Below the pieces are notes generated by a model. The model had not been told where the DNA came from. It was given only the letters and a program-made list of their open reading frames with translations, and did not search any database. DNA of 64,000 nt, from the NCBI GenBank assembly GCA_037903475.1, contig JBAJFG010000591.1, positions 124,001 through 188,000 of the forward strand, read 5' to 3'. Position numbers and translations under genes: made by a program. Shown here piece by piece: positions 43,729 through 54,905 of the stretch. This DNA is from Ancylostoma caninum (lineage: Eukaryota; Nematoda; Chromadorea; Rhabditida; Ancylostomatidae). Position 1 is the first letter of the stretch. Every line of letters begins with the position of its first letter.

Positions 43729-44911
43729 GGCGCGCGACACGAGTGTTCGTTTTATGACCATGTACGTAGAGGTTCTTTTTCATGGAAGTAGTTTTACAGT
43801 TTTAGTTCACTTCTCTGTTTAGTTTTAATTCGTGTGCTTGAGACGTTGAATGTTCCTTGTGTCACTTGTACATATACAGGTCGCATTACTCATATTGTTA
43901 TTTCACTTTGATTCAAACCCCTTGCCATATTCTTTTGCCTTAAATTTTCATATTCTCAATATTTTTACGAGTCGTCTTATGCGGATTTGAGCTTGCTAAT
44001 AATTCTCATGACTGAACGTGTGCTTGCTTTTTTCTCTTGCGTGCTTTGCATCAGGATCTATATTTTTGGAACACGTTATTTACAATGTTAAGCTTTAAAA
44101 TGCAGCATCATAGGAAATCACTACAAATCTCAATTCGTATATTTACTTGTTACGCTTTATGAAATAAACTATATGCACTAATAAGGAGTTTATCTACTAA
44201 ACTATGTAATACCATAGTCTGAATACATTTGTATCCTGAAGAACAGAGTAGCACCTGTAATTCTTCTACTGCGGACTAGTTCCAGATAGGTTATCAAGAT
44301 CTACAAACAGTGACGGTTCAGGTCAAGTCAGCTCCACCCCTTCGTCCCACTCTCTCCCTCGGGAATGGACTGGAGAATTTTTTCAAAAGATTGCTACATA
44401 GAACATTTACGTAAAATGAGCATAGGCTTCACTGCTTGTTTTTGTTATCATTTTTTGTAAGTTTATTCATATAAATTTAGAATTGATGTTAGAATGTTAA
44501 AAGAAGGGTTTTTGAGATTCCGGCCGCAAGTGTATCCCTTTTAGCGTGTTTCCACTTCTCTTCACACTCTTCATCTCCCTTACCCGTCTGTTATCGCTGC
44601 TGTCCACAGCAATATCACCTGCATCTGTACTTATCATGCTCCATTAGGTAGTGGGTGTCAGCAAGATTCTCAACAAGAGAGCAAAAGTTGTCTGTCGAGA
44701 GCAAGAGTTGTCCTTTGGGTTTTAATTGTTCTTTGGACACGGAGAGATTTTGCCTTGATAGGCTTCGTGTAAAAATCTATCCTATGGATGTTTTCCTGGC
44801 CTCGCGCTCGACGTCTGTGGAACCCATTTGCGGGTGTTTTCCAACGGTCGTCGATAAGGCGTATCACGAGTTCAGTCCGATACGTACACATCTTTAAATA
44901 TTTTATCGATT

Positions 44912-45295
44912 GTGCACAAGTATCGGTATCATTCGACGATGAATTTCCAGCGTATTGAGGTGAAATTTGACATAACAGCAAACACTGTGACAGCAGAACT
45001 GTTTAGGCAACAGCCTTCTTCAAGTTTATATGCGACAAGAGAGAATAGGTTTTTGGATATTGGATGCTTCACTTTGAGGCAGGATCAGTTTAATAAGCTG
45101 TACATAGTCCATTTCACTCAGAAGATATTTGAAGAGATTCCAGAGAGAAACAGAACACAGGAAAATGTACAACAAATTAAGAGAGCGCCAGCGAAGGTAG
45201 GCAAGATGCGTAAATTCTCAGCTGTCGTCGGTTTGGCACAGCCTATACCATTGTTACATGTAGAAGCGCTGAAAAACCCAAGATATGTGGGATGA
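44912..45295 (+). CDS. Possible single-exon small protein, unrecognised
   Basis: A 127-codon open frame, with an inner ATG at 44939 giving MNFQRIEVKFDITANTV, runs through FLDIGCFTLRQDQFNKLYI to EALKNPRYVG. The composition is protein-like, with mixed charge and hydrophobics. There is no known domain, no splice evidence and no upstream acceptor close to the ATG. It could equally be a chance frame. Confidence 0.25.
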   Translation: MHKYRYHSTMNFQRIEVKFDITANTVTAELFRQQPSSSLYATRENRFLDIGCFTLRQDQFNKLYIVHFTQKIFEEIPERNRTQENVQQIKRAPAKVGKMRKFSAVVGLAQPIPLLHVEALKNPRYVG

Positions 45296-45841
45296 ATCTG
45301 GTTCTAAGTTTATATAAAGCTTCCATGCAGCTGTGGCTTTTCTCAACATGGAATAGTGAATGTTCTTAGCAGCTACCCCATGATCCTAGATTAATTCCCT
45401 AGAAATGAATCGTGATTTCAATCGCTGTGCAAATGCATGGCCGCGTTGTACATACCTTACCTCACCTGGTCGTTTTCTGAGCAATCTGTGAACGACGGCT
45501 GTCTCGTTGAGCCCGCTGTGATGATAATGCAAGAGTCCGACCGACCAATTGTCATCACCTGGAACTAGCTCTCGCTGTTCAAGTCATTGCAGACATGATT
45601 TTGATGACAATTACAGCTGTCTATGGCGTTCGCCCATTCGTACATAGACCTGATTTTTTGAGTGGACTATCTTGGCGTTCCTTCTGATCTTTGATGTTTA
45701 CGTTTTGGGTTTTTTTTTTGGCAGAAATGTGGTTTGTTCTGCAGCTATGACCTCTCTTTCTCAATGATCACGCTGGAATTGTCATCAATTACGTGCATTG
45801 CGCAGTATATGCTATGAATTTTTGACACATTCCATGTGTTG

Positions 45842-45843
<2 letters not shown>

Positions 45844-45879
<36 letters not shown>
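45844..45879. repeat. (GA)18 microsatellite
   Basis: A perfect GA dinucleotide tract of 36 bases. Confidence 0.97.
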
Positions 45880-45882
<3 letters not shown>

Positions 45883-46160
45883 GTTGGGAGGATCCTCGAA
45901 GGTATATACGAGCAGTGGTGCGGAGAAATTAACAAATTTCCCAAGCTTCAGTGGGACGGATGATTGCGATCGAACCGAGAGACTGTGAGGAAGTGATCAT
46001 CGATGTCTTTTAATGCTTCGAATTTCAAGAACTAAGTGCCACGGAATTTAGAAGCATATCGCCTTCCCCTCTACTACGCCTTTTTTTCTGTGCTATTGGC
46101 AATTGTCGGCAATGGTTAACAAAGTATGGGGATGCATGAGCACTGGTTTTCTTTTTTTAA

Positions 46161-46785
46161 CCCAATGACGACCGCGCGCATTTTCGCGCGCGTCTGGCGC
46201 GTGGGACCAACGCCCATTTCAGGAACGCGGCGCCTGCATAGTACCACGCTTTTATAATAAGATAATTTGAAAAAAAAAACACGAAATTTTGTGTAAATAA
46301 TCTGAAATCTTGTCCTGGAAGCTTACTAGTGTCATAGGACTAAAAAACAGGAGAACCTAAACGCATCTCACTTTATTTAAGGACAAAACAAGTTTGTTAA
46401 AGGTATTTTGAGTATTATGAAGAAGTTCCCCGAGAGTATACAGGTTTGTATTACTCTAGCCTGACAAGTAAGGAAGTGCAAGATGCAGCGAATGTGTTTT
46501 TTTGAAGAAAATATGGCTCTTATACAGATTTTTCCCAACCACTACACAAGAAATGTAATGCAATCTTGCTCGATTTTAAAATCCCATCCTTCTCATGGTA
46601 TTTGGCATTACAAAAAAGGATCTTTCTCGAACCACAGTTACATCAGCATTGTTTGGAAGTGTTGTACTCGATTCATATGGAAATACTGCAAAATATACCG
46701 AAATTAAGGATCAGTAGTTGATAATAACGGCGTGGCTCACCGGTGAGTCGCGCGGTCGTCACCGGTGAGGGCGGTCGTCAAGGGG
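46161..46785. mobile_element. Non-autonomous piggyBac-like element with TTAA duplication
   Basis: TTAA precedes the left end (46157-46160) and follows the right end (46786-46789). The left terminus is CCCAATGACGACCGC; the right, reverse complemented, is CCCCTTGACGACCGC. TTAA target sites with termini starting CCC are characteristic of piggyBac transposons. The 625-bp interior encodes no transposase that I can see. Palindromic GCGCGC-rich sequence lies just inside the left end. Confidence 0.72.
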
Positions 46786-46939
46786 TTAAACGTTGGTGGG
46801 CTTGTGTTTCCTGGGGATGTAAGGTTCAGCATGCCCGTTGTGCTTTGCTTTATGGTCCCGGGAAATTTTATTGGGAAGTGAAATGAGCACGGTGCGACCG
46901 CCAACATTAACGCCGTTGGTTTGGATAAATGTTCAAGGT

Positions 46940-47156
46940 AAAATGGAGATGGGGGGGGGGGCACTTGGTATTGGTCGATAATATGACCTGTCCTCCTGAC
47001 GTTCTGATTTGTTTACATTTTAGATATCTACTGTACGTTAGGAGAGCTAACAAGCCAGAGCGTTCTGGACGTGTCAGCTAAAAAGTCAGAACGTGTAGAA
47101 CAGGCTACATTATCGACTTATACCAAGTGCTCTCCCCCCCCGCCAACTCCATTTTC
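46940..47156. repeat. Inverted-repeat element with poly-G/poly-C arms
   Basis: The left arm AAAATGGAGATGGGGG at 46940 pairs with the right arm ending at 47156, whose reverse complement starts AAAATGGAGTTGGCGG. Pairing continues through GCACTTGGTAT and GTCGATAAT to ACGTTCTGA, about 70 bp per arm. The left arm holds an 11-base G run (46951-46961), the right arm a C run. Confidence 0.75.
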
Positions 47157-47283
47157 GCCAATGTCTACTCTATACTTCATGTGCAGGCCTCGTCTTGTGA
47201 GGTACAGTAGGTCAAATCAGTTGACGGATGCAGAGCGCGGTGGAACCTATTCGATACTCTCACATGGCGCTTGCTCTTACCGT

Positions 47284-47526
47284 GATAACTGTGCAGCACG
47301 AACGCAGCCCAATCGAAGTAGTGGTTCGAGTCGAAACCCTAGCAGCAATGCTTCCCACTTGCTGCCATCCTGCCCTCAATTGCTGCTATCCATCAGCAAT
47401 TGCTGCTAAAGGGGCGAAAGCTTGAGCAGCAATCGAGGGGAAGATGGCAGCAACTGGGAACCATTGCTCCAGCTTTGTACTCGTACCATTACGTCGTTCG
47501 CGCTGCGTTCGTGCTGCACAGTTATC
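47284..47526. repeat. Inverted-repeat element, arms of about 105 bp
   Basis: GATAACTGTGCAGCACGAAC at 47284 pairs with the reverse complement of the sequence ending at 47526. Pairing continues through TTCCCA-TTGCTGCCATC to ATTGCTGCT at the centre. The element directly follows the 46940 element and is probably another foldback MITE. Confidence 0.75.
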
Positions 47527-48243
47527 AGAGAACTGGTTCTGCGTAAAGCCGCTGTGCTATGGAGCCGCGCACACCAACGCCATTTATTTCGGCACAGACT
47601 CGACGCAAATTTGTCAACAAAATTGGCTGCAATTAAGGAGTAGCACGGCGTCAACGACGAAGTTGTGTCCTGTTCAAAAAAAGGAGCAGCTTTTCAGTCT
47701 TTTTCATATTAGGATCAGGATCTTCCGTGGACAGTTGATATTATTCGCTGAGCGAAACAAAGTAATCTTACCTAAGGATGTTAGACTTGACGTATTTCCT
47801 CTCATCTCGAACAGGCACCTGTATAACTCTTCAACATCCTGACGACTATTGATTTTTCCTTCTTTTTTTCTTTCGATCACAGCAAGCCATTAATTGTTGG
47901 TGCAGCGGTGAGCATGGAGCTTGGCGTTTCCCTGGTTTTGTAAAATCCGACTGCAGTTCTCTGATCGGGAAGCACCTTCCTCCACTTTTTCCCCTGTGTG
48001 TTTGTTTTCCCGTCTGTTTTTCTCTGCGCGTCCAACCGACGTCAGCTGCCTCGCGCATCAATCGATACCTGCTGGACTTGTGACTGCGCTCCTTATTTGT
48101 TTCGATCCAGCCAGTCATTTGTGTTCGACCTGCCGTTCGCTTCGGTCATTTTTTTCTTCTAAATTACTTCAGGAGTAATTGATCTACTTTTAGAATGCTG
48201 TTTTTGTGAATAAACTTGCATTCCTTCCCCTGTTTGGCATTGA

Positions 48244-50419
48244 ATGGGAGGCTGGTTTTCTTCATTTCTCACTTTGAAAAGTTTCCTTTACAAACCGAAG
48301 CATTTGTCGATCAGTGCTGTAGGTGGGTAGACATTGTTTTCCTTTTTATTCATTGAAAAGATGAGTTAACCCTATTGTGCATTGCAAAATTGCTGTATTT
48401 TACGTTCTAGCTGATCCAAGTCCTGATCCATTTGTGTTATTGTCGGCTGCTGCTGAAATCGCAGCTCTACACCGAAGAATGGAGGATACTGTGAGTATTT
48501 CTTACAATTGATCGAAACATTGTTCATTATTGTTGCTGCAATTTGCAAATGAATTTTGGAAAAGTAGGCTGTATCGACGAATTCTGGGATTGCAACCCTC
48601 CAGGTGAACGCTAACCAACAGTCCGCTAGCTACGACGATACTGACGTCGTAAGTTTCATTTTATTTTATTTGTCAATTCCATGCACCGAAAATTACAAAC
48701 AGCCAAGTAGATAAAAAATATCAACGAAACACTAAAAGTAACGCAGTACATGGATAGACTAATACAGTAAAAAAGTGGATGATGAAGTGGGATTTGACGT
48801 GGTTCTATGTGTTGTTAATTCTTTGTATAAAAATCTTGACTATTTTAGGGTGAAAGCTTTCTGTTAGCACCAAAACTGAGTATTTACAGCTTTTTGACTG
48901 TTTAGCTATTTTCTATCATGAACGAGATTGGCATTCAATGCGTGTTTCACCATTTTCTTCTCCGTTATTGCTTTTTTCCTCTTCGCTCTACCTGTCACAC
49001 ACCTTTTCAGGAGGATTCTGTCTCTAGCCTATTACGTGAAGAGAAGGAAGAGACGAGTTCCGATGAAGACGAGTCTTCTGACGATTCTTGTGTCAGAATC
49101 AGTGATCGGCAGCAGCGAGAATTGTTCGAAAAGCAGCGGAAGATGGCTTTTCGTGGTCGTTTGTTGGTTGGCAATCCACAGGTGAGAATGTTGTTTTACT
49201 TCTGCTCGTGCGACTATTACACACTTTCTTGGATCATCCATTCTGTGTAGAATTATGGGGATTTTTCTCGTTAAAAACCTATACTCGAATTCGTAACATA
49301 ATTTTTGACAAAATTTTCTTCGACGATAGGGTGCAAATTCTCGATTTTGACTTCCAAGCTTCGCTTCCTTTTTCCATATTTTTTTTAAATCATGATGTCC
49401 ATCACACCCTGCAGAACCCATCGAGTCTCGTTAGATTTGTCTTCTTTTTCAATTATCTCAATATCCTACAGATTTTGTGCCTAATAATGGTTCTTCTGCC
49501 GCCATTCAATTTCATAGGTTAACAAATCGGTTATGATAGTGCTCATAGATTCTCACTACAAATAACAGTATTCAAGAAAGCATCGCTCAGAAATCGGCGA
49601 TGTTTTAGGTAATATTTTATTTTATATTTGAAACACATACCACGCTGAAATAGTCATGTTAGTTTCCTCTTTATTATTTTTGTTTTTATTTTCTATTTGT
49701 TAGTGAAATAGTACAAGACACGGGAATCAGCGTGTTAGTTTCCGTTGACTTTTTCAGTTTATAGGTTGTTTTTCGAATTGTATGCAGTTTGCTTTTGTCA
49801 TTAAGTTTTCTATCGTTGCAGAACACCACTAAAGTTTTCTTCCATTGTTTCGTACATCCAGCATTTGTCGTAGACATATCCCAACGGATACTAGGAAGAT
49901 TATGGCAAAGCTCACGTCTTTCTTTGCCCTAATTGAAACTGGGAAATATGGGGAAAATCTGAAAAAAAATCTTCAGTTTTTTTTTCTGAAAAATTCATGA
50001 TGTTGGTCGTCCTCCTCGCAGTCCTTATAATGCACAACGATGCAACAACGAATAGTCCTTCCAGACCTTGAGTGAAATGCGTGAGGATATCCAGAATCGT
50101 TGTTATGGATTATGTACGGCTTCAACTAGCATCGCCGAATTATGTGCTCATCGTGAAATTGCTAGACCTCATGGAGGAACTTGTATGCCATCAGGGCTCA
50201 AAGCCAATGTTGCTAATCAGTAAGTCATTTGTTTTCGCTTATTAGTGAACCACCTCTGTATCGAGCATGGGTAAGCCTTGATATTTTCTTTCCAGGTTTC
50301 TACCGAATTGTCGTCGAATAGTGGATAAATTGCGATCGAAGTCTTTCTGTTGTCAATTTATAAAGGGAGGCAGTGAACTTGTTGTTGCTAGTCAAGGTAG
50401 CATTACATTGCCTTAGCAT

Positions 50420-50459
<40 letters not shown>

Positions 50460-50476
50460 TCTCTCCCTCTCCCTCT

Positions 50477-50531
<55 letters not shown>

Positions 50532-50549
50532 CACCCTCACCCTCATCCT

Positions 50550-50588
<39 letters not shown>

Positions 50589-53500
50589 CCACACCCTCAC
50601 CCTCTCCCTCTTCCTTCCCCTCCTTTTGTTCCTATTTTGGACCCGTATCTCCTTTTTTTTGCCCCAGGCTTTACTATCCCCATTCGTCAAGTTCACCATG
50701 TTCTTCTGTTAGGTAAAAGTCAAGGATTCGTTTACATTCTCTACATTTTTTATTTGTACAGATGAGCGCATACGTTTCTTTCAACAATGTGGACCACGAG
50801 ATCGCTACCTATTGAAGGACACTATCCATGTAATTCATTCTTTATTCCAAAGCTGTATGTTTTCGAATTTTCCATGCCTGGTACATCTTTCAGGTCCCAA
50901 TCACTAGTTGGTCAATTTTGGATGTGGCTATGAATCGCAGAGGCGATGCGCTTTGTTATGGTACATGGAAGGATTCCGTGTTTTATGCTAGGTTAGAATA
51001 ATTCGTTATCACTTTGACATCGTCGTTTATAACTTTTGAGTATCCTTTTTTTCAGATTGCACGAACCCACATTTGATAATCCTACGGGTATTTCTTGGAC
51101 GGAGTTAGCTATACCGAATCAGGATGCGTAAGTACCATGTGGCCGTAGGGATGCCAAATTTGCCAAATGAAGTGCAAAACACACCTGGTTTCAGTGGTTT
51201 CTTTAGGAGTATGGCAGTATTCTCGTTGCGGTTTTCAAGACAAGGGCATGAAATACTTTGCGGTGGTTCCGATAGATGCTTACATGTTTTTGATCTGGAG
51301 TCGATGAGTAGGGTTGGTAATATCAGTTTCAGATATTTCGTTTTTAATGTCTTACAATAAATTTTGTTCTTTTTAGATTGTGACAATTCCTGACGCACAT
51401 GGCGATGACATTAACGCTGTTTGTTACGGTGATACGGAATCTCACCTTCTTTACAGTGGCGGTGATGATGGCCTTGTAAAGGTAATACTTTTTGTTCCAG
51501 TTTTCACGAATTCTGCAAGATATCGAATTTTGCGAATTCTTAGTTGAGTACAACCTCACCTCTTATGTTCGGTACATTCAAGGTGGTACGATGTTAGATG
51601 TGGTGAAATCTATGCATATGTTCCATTTTTAGGTGTACGATCGACGAGCATTTGGAGAGATGGATTTTCAACCGGTAGGAGCATTTGCGGGCCATCGTGA
51701 TGGCATTACGTATATCGATGCACGTGGTGATGACAGGTGTGTTTTCTTGAACTTCTCTTCACCACCAATGTGTAATGGCTATCATTCTTGAAACGTTTCA
51801 TTCCGGTTTCTATTTTCAGGCACCTAATAAGCAATTCAAAAGATCAAACTGTAAAACTTTGGGATCTGCGTCGGTTCTCCAGCGAAGAGACTGTGGTTTG
51901 TGCTTTTTTTTCCTCAGCCATAGAACACTTTTATGAAAGAGTTGTTATATACCAGTAAGAAGAATGAATAGGTGCGATTTGATGTCTCTTCTTTAGCGGA
52001 AGACAATAAATTGTGTACGGCAACAATCCTGGGATTATCGTTGGCAACCAGCACCGCCTACAACGTGTACACCTCTCAAAGGTTTGTTTTGCTTGTCGCT
52101 TCGTTGTTTCAGAAATTTATTTCGAGAAGTATAGGTGACACATCTGTCGTTACTTTGCGAGGACACAGTGTTTTACACACTCTGGTACGGGCTAAATTCT
52201 CTCCACGTCGAACAGGAAGGAGGTACATTTACACTGGATGTGCGCGAGGAGAAGTAGTTAGTGAGTGTTGTTAATGAATTAGCACGTGGAATCTTTGTTC
52301 AATTTTTGAAACATGGATGCTTACTTATTTTAGTATATGATCTATTGGCGAGTCCCTCATCTGGATCGGGCGAGAACGACGCTAGTAATCCGGTCACCCG
52401 TCGCCTTCCTGGTCATGTTGGCGTTGTTCGAGACGTCGATTGGAATCCTTCTTGCAACGAAATTGCGACATGTGCCGTACGTTTCCTACGTTTCCAAAGT
52501 TTTGGGTAAAAAAAAAGATTATTGTGTTCTGTTGATGGTTGCAGAGGTCCTGCAGTTTTGCGATTCCTTGAACTTTGAGGTTTTAGGCTGATAGCATGGT
52601 TTGGCACAAACCACACCACGCTTATCTTAAAAGATCACTGATTAACGTTCTCACTCATTTTTATGACTAAAAGGGACAAGAAAGTAGAGAAGAAAATCTT
52701 TTAGCAGTTTCCGTCTCGAGCAACAGTTTTCTTAGGTCACTCGTGCTGAACATTACTGAGAATCATAGACACTATAAATAGCACTGTGTGAGACAAAATT
52801 TGAAAATATATGTGCATTATAGTTTTCAGCGCTCGTGTGACTAATAGTTTATCAGAGGCTGTTCTTTCCTTATAAATAGTCTGTTTCCGGCGTTCAACTC
52901 TACTGGACAGTTTGCAAAAATCTAATCTGTAAACCTTACCAACGGTTAACTTCCTCGTGCTTCCTACTGTGCCCGCGATTGTTCTTCTGTTGCTTCTCTG
53001 TTCTTTTTTTTTTAAGTTTTCGATGTCCAAGCTCTCCATTTTCATTCCTAATGCGGAGTTTTGTTCGAAATAAGTCAATATGAGTATTCTGAGCATCATC
53101 TGCCCACTGCAACTTTTCAAGCGGGATACATCACTGAAATTCTGAGGCTCTGTTCATTTGTGGGACATTGAAAACCATCAATCATTGCATTTGTGTCCAT
53201 GCTCCTTTAGATTTTTGGTCCTGCGAAATTGGCTGACTAAAGGCTGTGACAGCGTTGCTGTCAGACGATCTGGCTCATTTGTGAAGTGGGCGACACCTTT
53301 GCAATGTGTTTGGACATGAAGAGGTTTTGCCAGCGGCAGAAATGATTGAACGAATGCGTTTTATTGCCATTTTCTGGGAGAACTTGTGAAGTGAAATTGA
53401 CCAACTGTTCCAGGGACTGCTTCACTATGTGCCGTTTTAGTTAACGACTCTATTTCAGTGGGATGGACTGACAGCAATCTGGAAGTGGGATGAACGTCAT

Positions 53501-53683
53501 GACCACGTGACTTCGAGTGAGGTGAATCGCATTGGAGCTGAAGACTCTTGTGACGAATCGTACCAGCCTGTTGTAAAACGTCGCAAGGCAGTTAATCGGA
53601 GGGGGAGGAATGCGAAACGGAAACAGGCCACACGAGGTGGCGCGGAACAAACCGATTCGCCCGAGTTGCTGTACACATTTTGA
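48244..53683 (+). CDS. wdr-23: WD-repeat protein WDR-23/DCAF11
   Basis: Seventeen exons keep phase and give 624 residues: 48244-48322, 48411-48490, 48568-48648, 49011-49181, 50065-50219, 50296-50396, 50762-50829, 50894-50991, 51056-51127, 51207-51312, 51377-51481, 51633-51736, 51820-51895, 51997-52081, 52135-52260, 52334-52476 and 53459-53683. The start MGGWFSS is inferred. An acidic Ser/Glu/Asp region precedes the propeller. WD blades read SWSILDVAMN, VFSLRFSRQGHEILCGG, SGGDDGLVKVYDRR, SNSKDQTVKLWDLRRFSS, QQSWDYRWQ, GHSVLHTLVRAKFSP, GHVGVVRDVDWNP and WDGLTAIWKWDERH, matching DCAF11 in order. A basic tail (KRRKAVNRRGRNAKRKQ) follows. In C. elegans WDR-23 is the CUL4-DDB1 receptor that marks the Nrf factor SKN-1 for destruction. 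A CT/CACCCT array fills intron 6. The first exon is the least certain. Confidence 0.9.
50420..50623. repeat. (CT)n and (CACCCT)n array in a wdr-23 intron
   Basis: About 50 bases of CT repeats grade into CCCTCT and then a near-perfect CACCCT hexamer array of over 20 units with a few interruptions. It lies wholly within the intron between 50396 and 50762. The frame across it is translatable in both directions only because it is a simple repeat. Confidence 0.95.
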
Positions 53684-54905
53684 GGGTATTCGGTGTTTGC
53701 TGTTTTTTTTTCGTTGGGCTTCATGCTTACTTGTGTGCTTTGCTTAGCTTTGTACAAATGTGTTGGTATTTTAGGTATTTCCGTTTGCACTTAGTCAACG
53801 ATATTAGTGATATTTTTTCCAGTGTAATTACTCGTTCGTGATAGAATTACATGACGTGCACTTGTCAAAAATTTGAGTATGTACGGTCGTCGAAGATCAA
53901 AGCCTTTCCTTCTCACCAACCAATTTATCCGATAATAACGATAAAGTTGGTTAAATCAATAGATCACATGAAACAGTATTCAAGCATAGTCAGGCAGCAT
54001 ATACTCGTCATTACTCGTATCAAGTGCATTCCCGTGCGAATTAGAATAAGTAGAGGGATTAATCCTGTTAATTGGGGAAAGGTAGATCGAATTATAGCTC
54101 GTAAAATCATTCACAAGTGAGGGTCAGTACGTTAAAAATCCTGTAGGTGTTCGATTGGGAACTATTCTACATGTTCTGGAGACTTGATCGAATTCCGTGA
54201 TCGATTGTGCACTCCGGCCGAGCCAGGATCCGCGGTGGACTTTGGCGAAACGAAGTCGGGCGATTCGAAAATTCGCAGTGACGGGGTGACCATCCCATTT
54301 ACAGCAGTTGGTACCCATCGACCCATGCCTCCTTCCAAGGTGGCACTGTCCTTTGCTATGGCTGGGGTTACCTGGAAAAGATTGAGTGGTGGAGCTCGAC
54401 GAAACTTACATAGGAAAATTCGGTACTTTCCAGAGGCTGACGCAGAAACTTGGCGGGAGAGGACGGGAGCGTGGGAAAAAGTGGGGCTTCCGCCACTTTG
54501 AGGAATCGGATGGAGAGTAAAATCATCGAAAATATCAATTTTGGTAATAAGTAGCTGATAAGGATTATATGAAAAATTATAATCAAAACAAACAGTAAAA
54601 AGTCCATACGATATTTTTATTCATTTCGCAAAGTATTTTCAAAAATTTTGCGTTCTTGGTGGGGGGGGGGGGGCGGCGGTACGTTGTAAATGAATTTATT
54701 GCGAGTTGGGAATCTCGTTCATACAGGAACGCCGACATTTTTTTTTTTTGGAATGGGAGAGGAGGGGGGGGCTAAAGTTGGAATGACGTTGCTTGAAGCT
54801 GTCAGAAGGTAGTATCAGATTTGAATTATTGAACATATGCAATTTTTGCAGTTTATGTTGTAGTGGATAAGCGTACCTAAAATGAGAAGGTACCATATCT
54901 TTTAT
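53684..54905. other. Convergent 3' spacer between wdr-23 and the PTR gene
   Basis: This 1.2 kb holds both 3' ends. Bases 54180-54500 are GC-richer and open in two directions, but resemble no family I know; a repeat fragment is likely. A 13-base G run lies at 54661-54673. Confidence 0.5.
54661..54673. repeat. Poly-G tract, 13 bases
   Basis: Thirteen G, followed by GGCGGCGG-like sequence, in the convergent spacer. Confidence 0.95.

Larger units (their letters stand above)
43729..48243. other. Second gene-poor, repeat-rich block
   Basis: About 4.5 kb with a (GA)n tract, a piggyBac-like MITE and two inverted-repeat elements (listed separately). The only open frame of note is 44912-45295. Confidence 0.5.

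Noticed and set aside
50420..50623. Hexamer array as interstitial telomere sequence
   Set aside because: Nematode telomeres are TTAGGC; the unit here is CACCCT.
50373..50765. 130-codon frame of Ser-Leu and Pro-His repeats, and its mirror on the other strand
   Set aside because: Translations of the CT/CACCCT simple repeat inside a wdr-23 intron.
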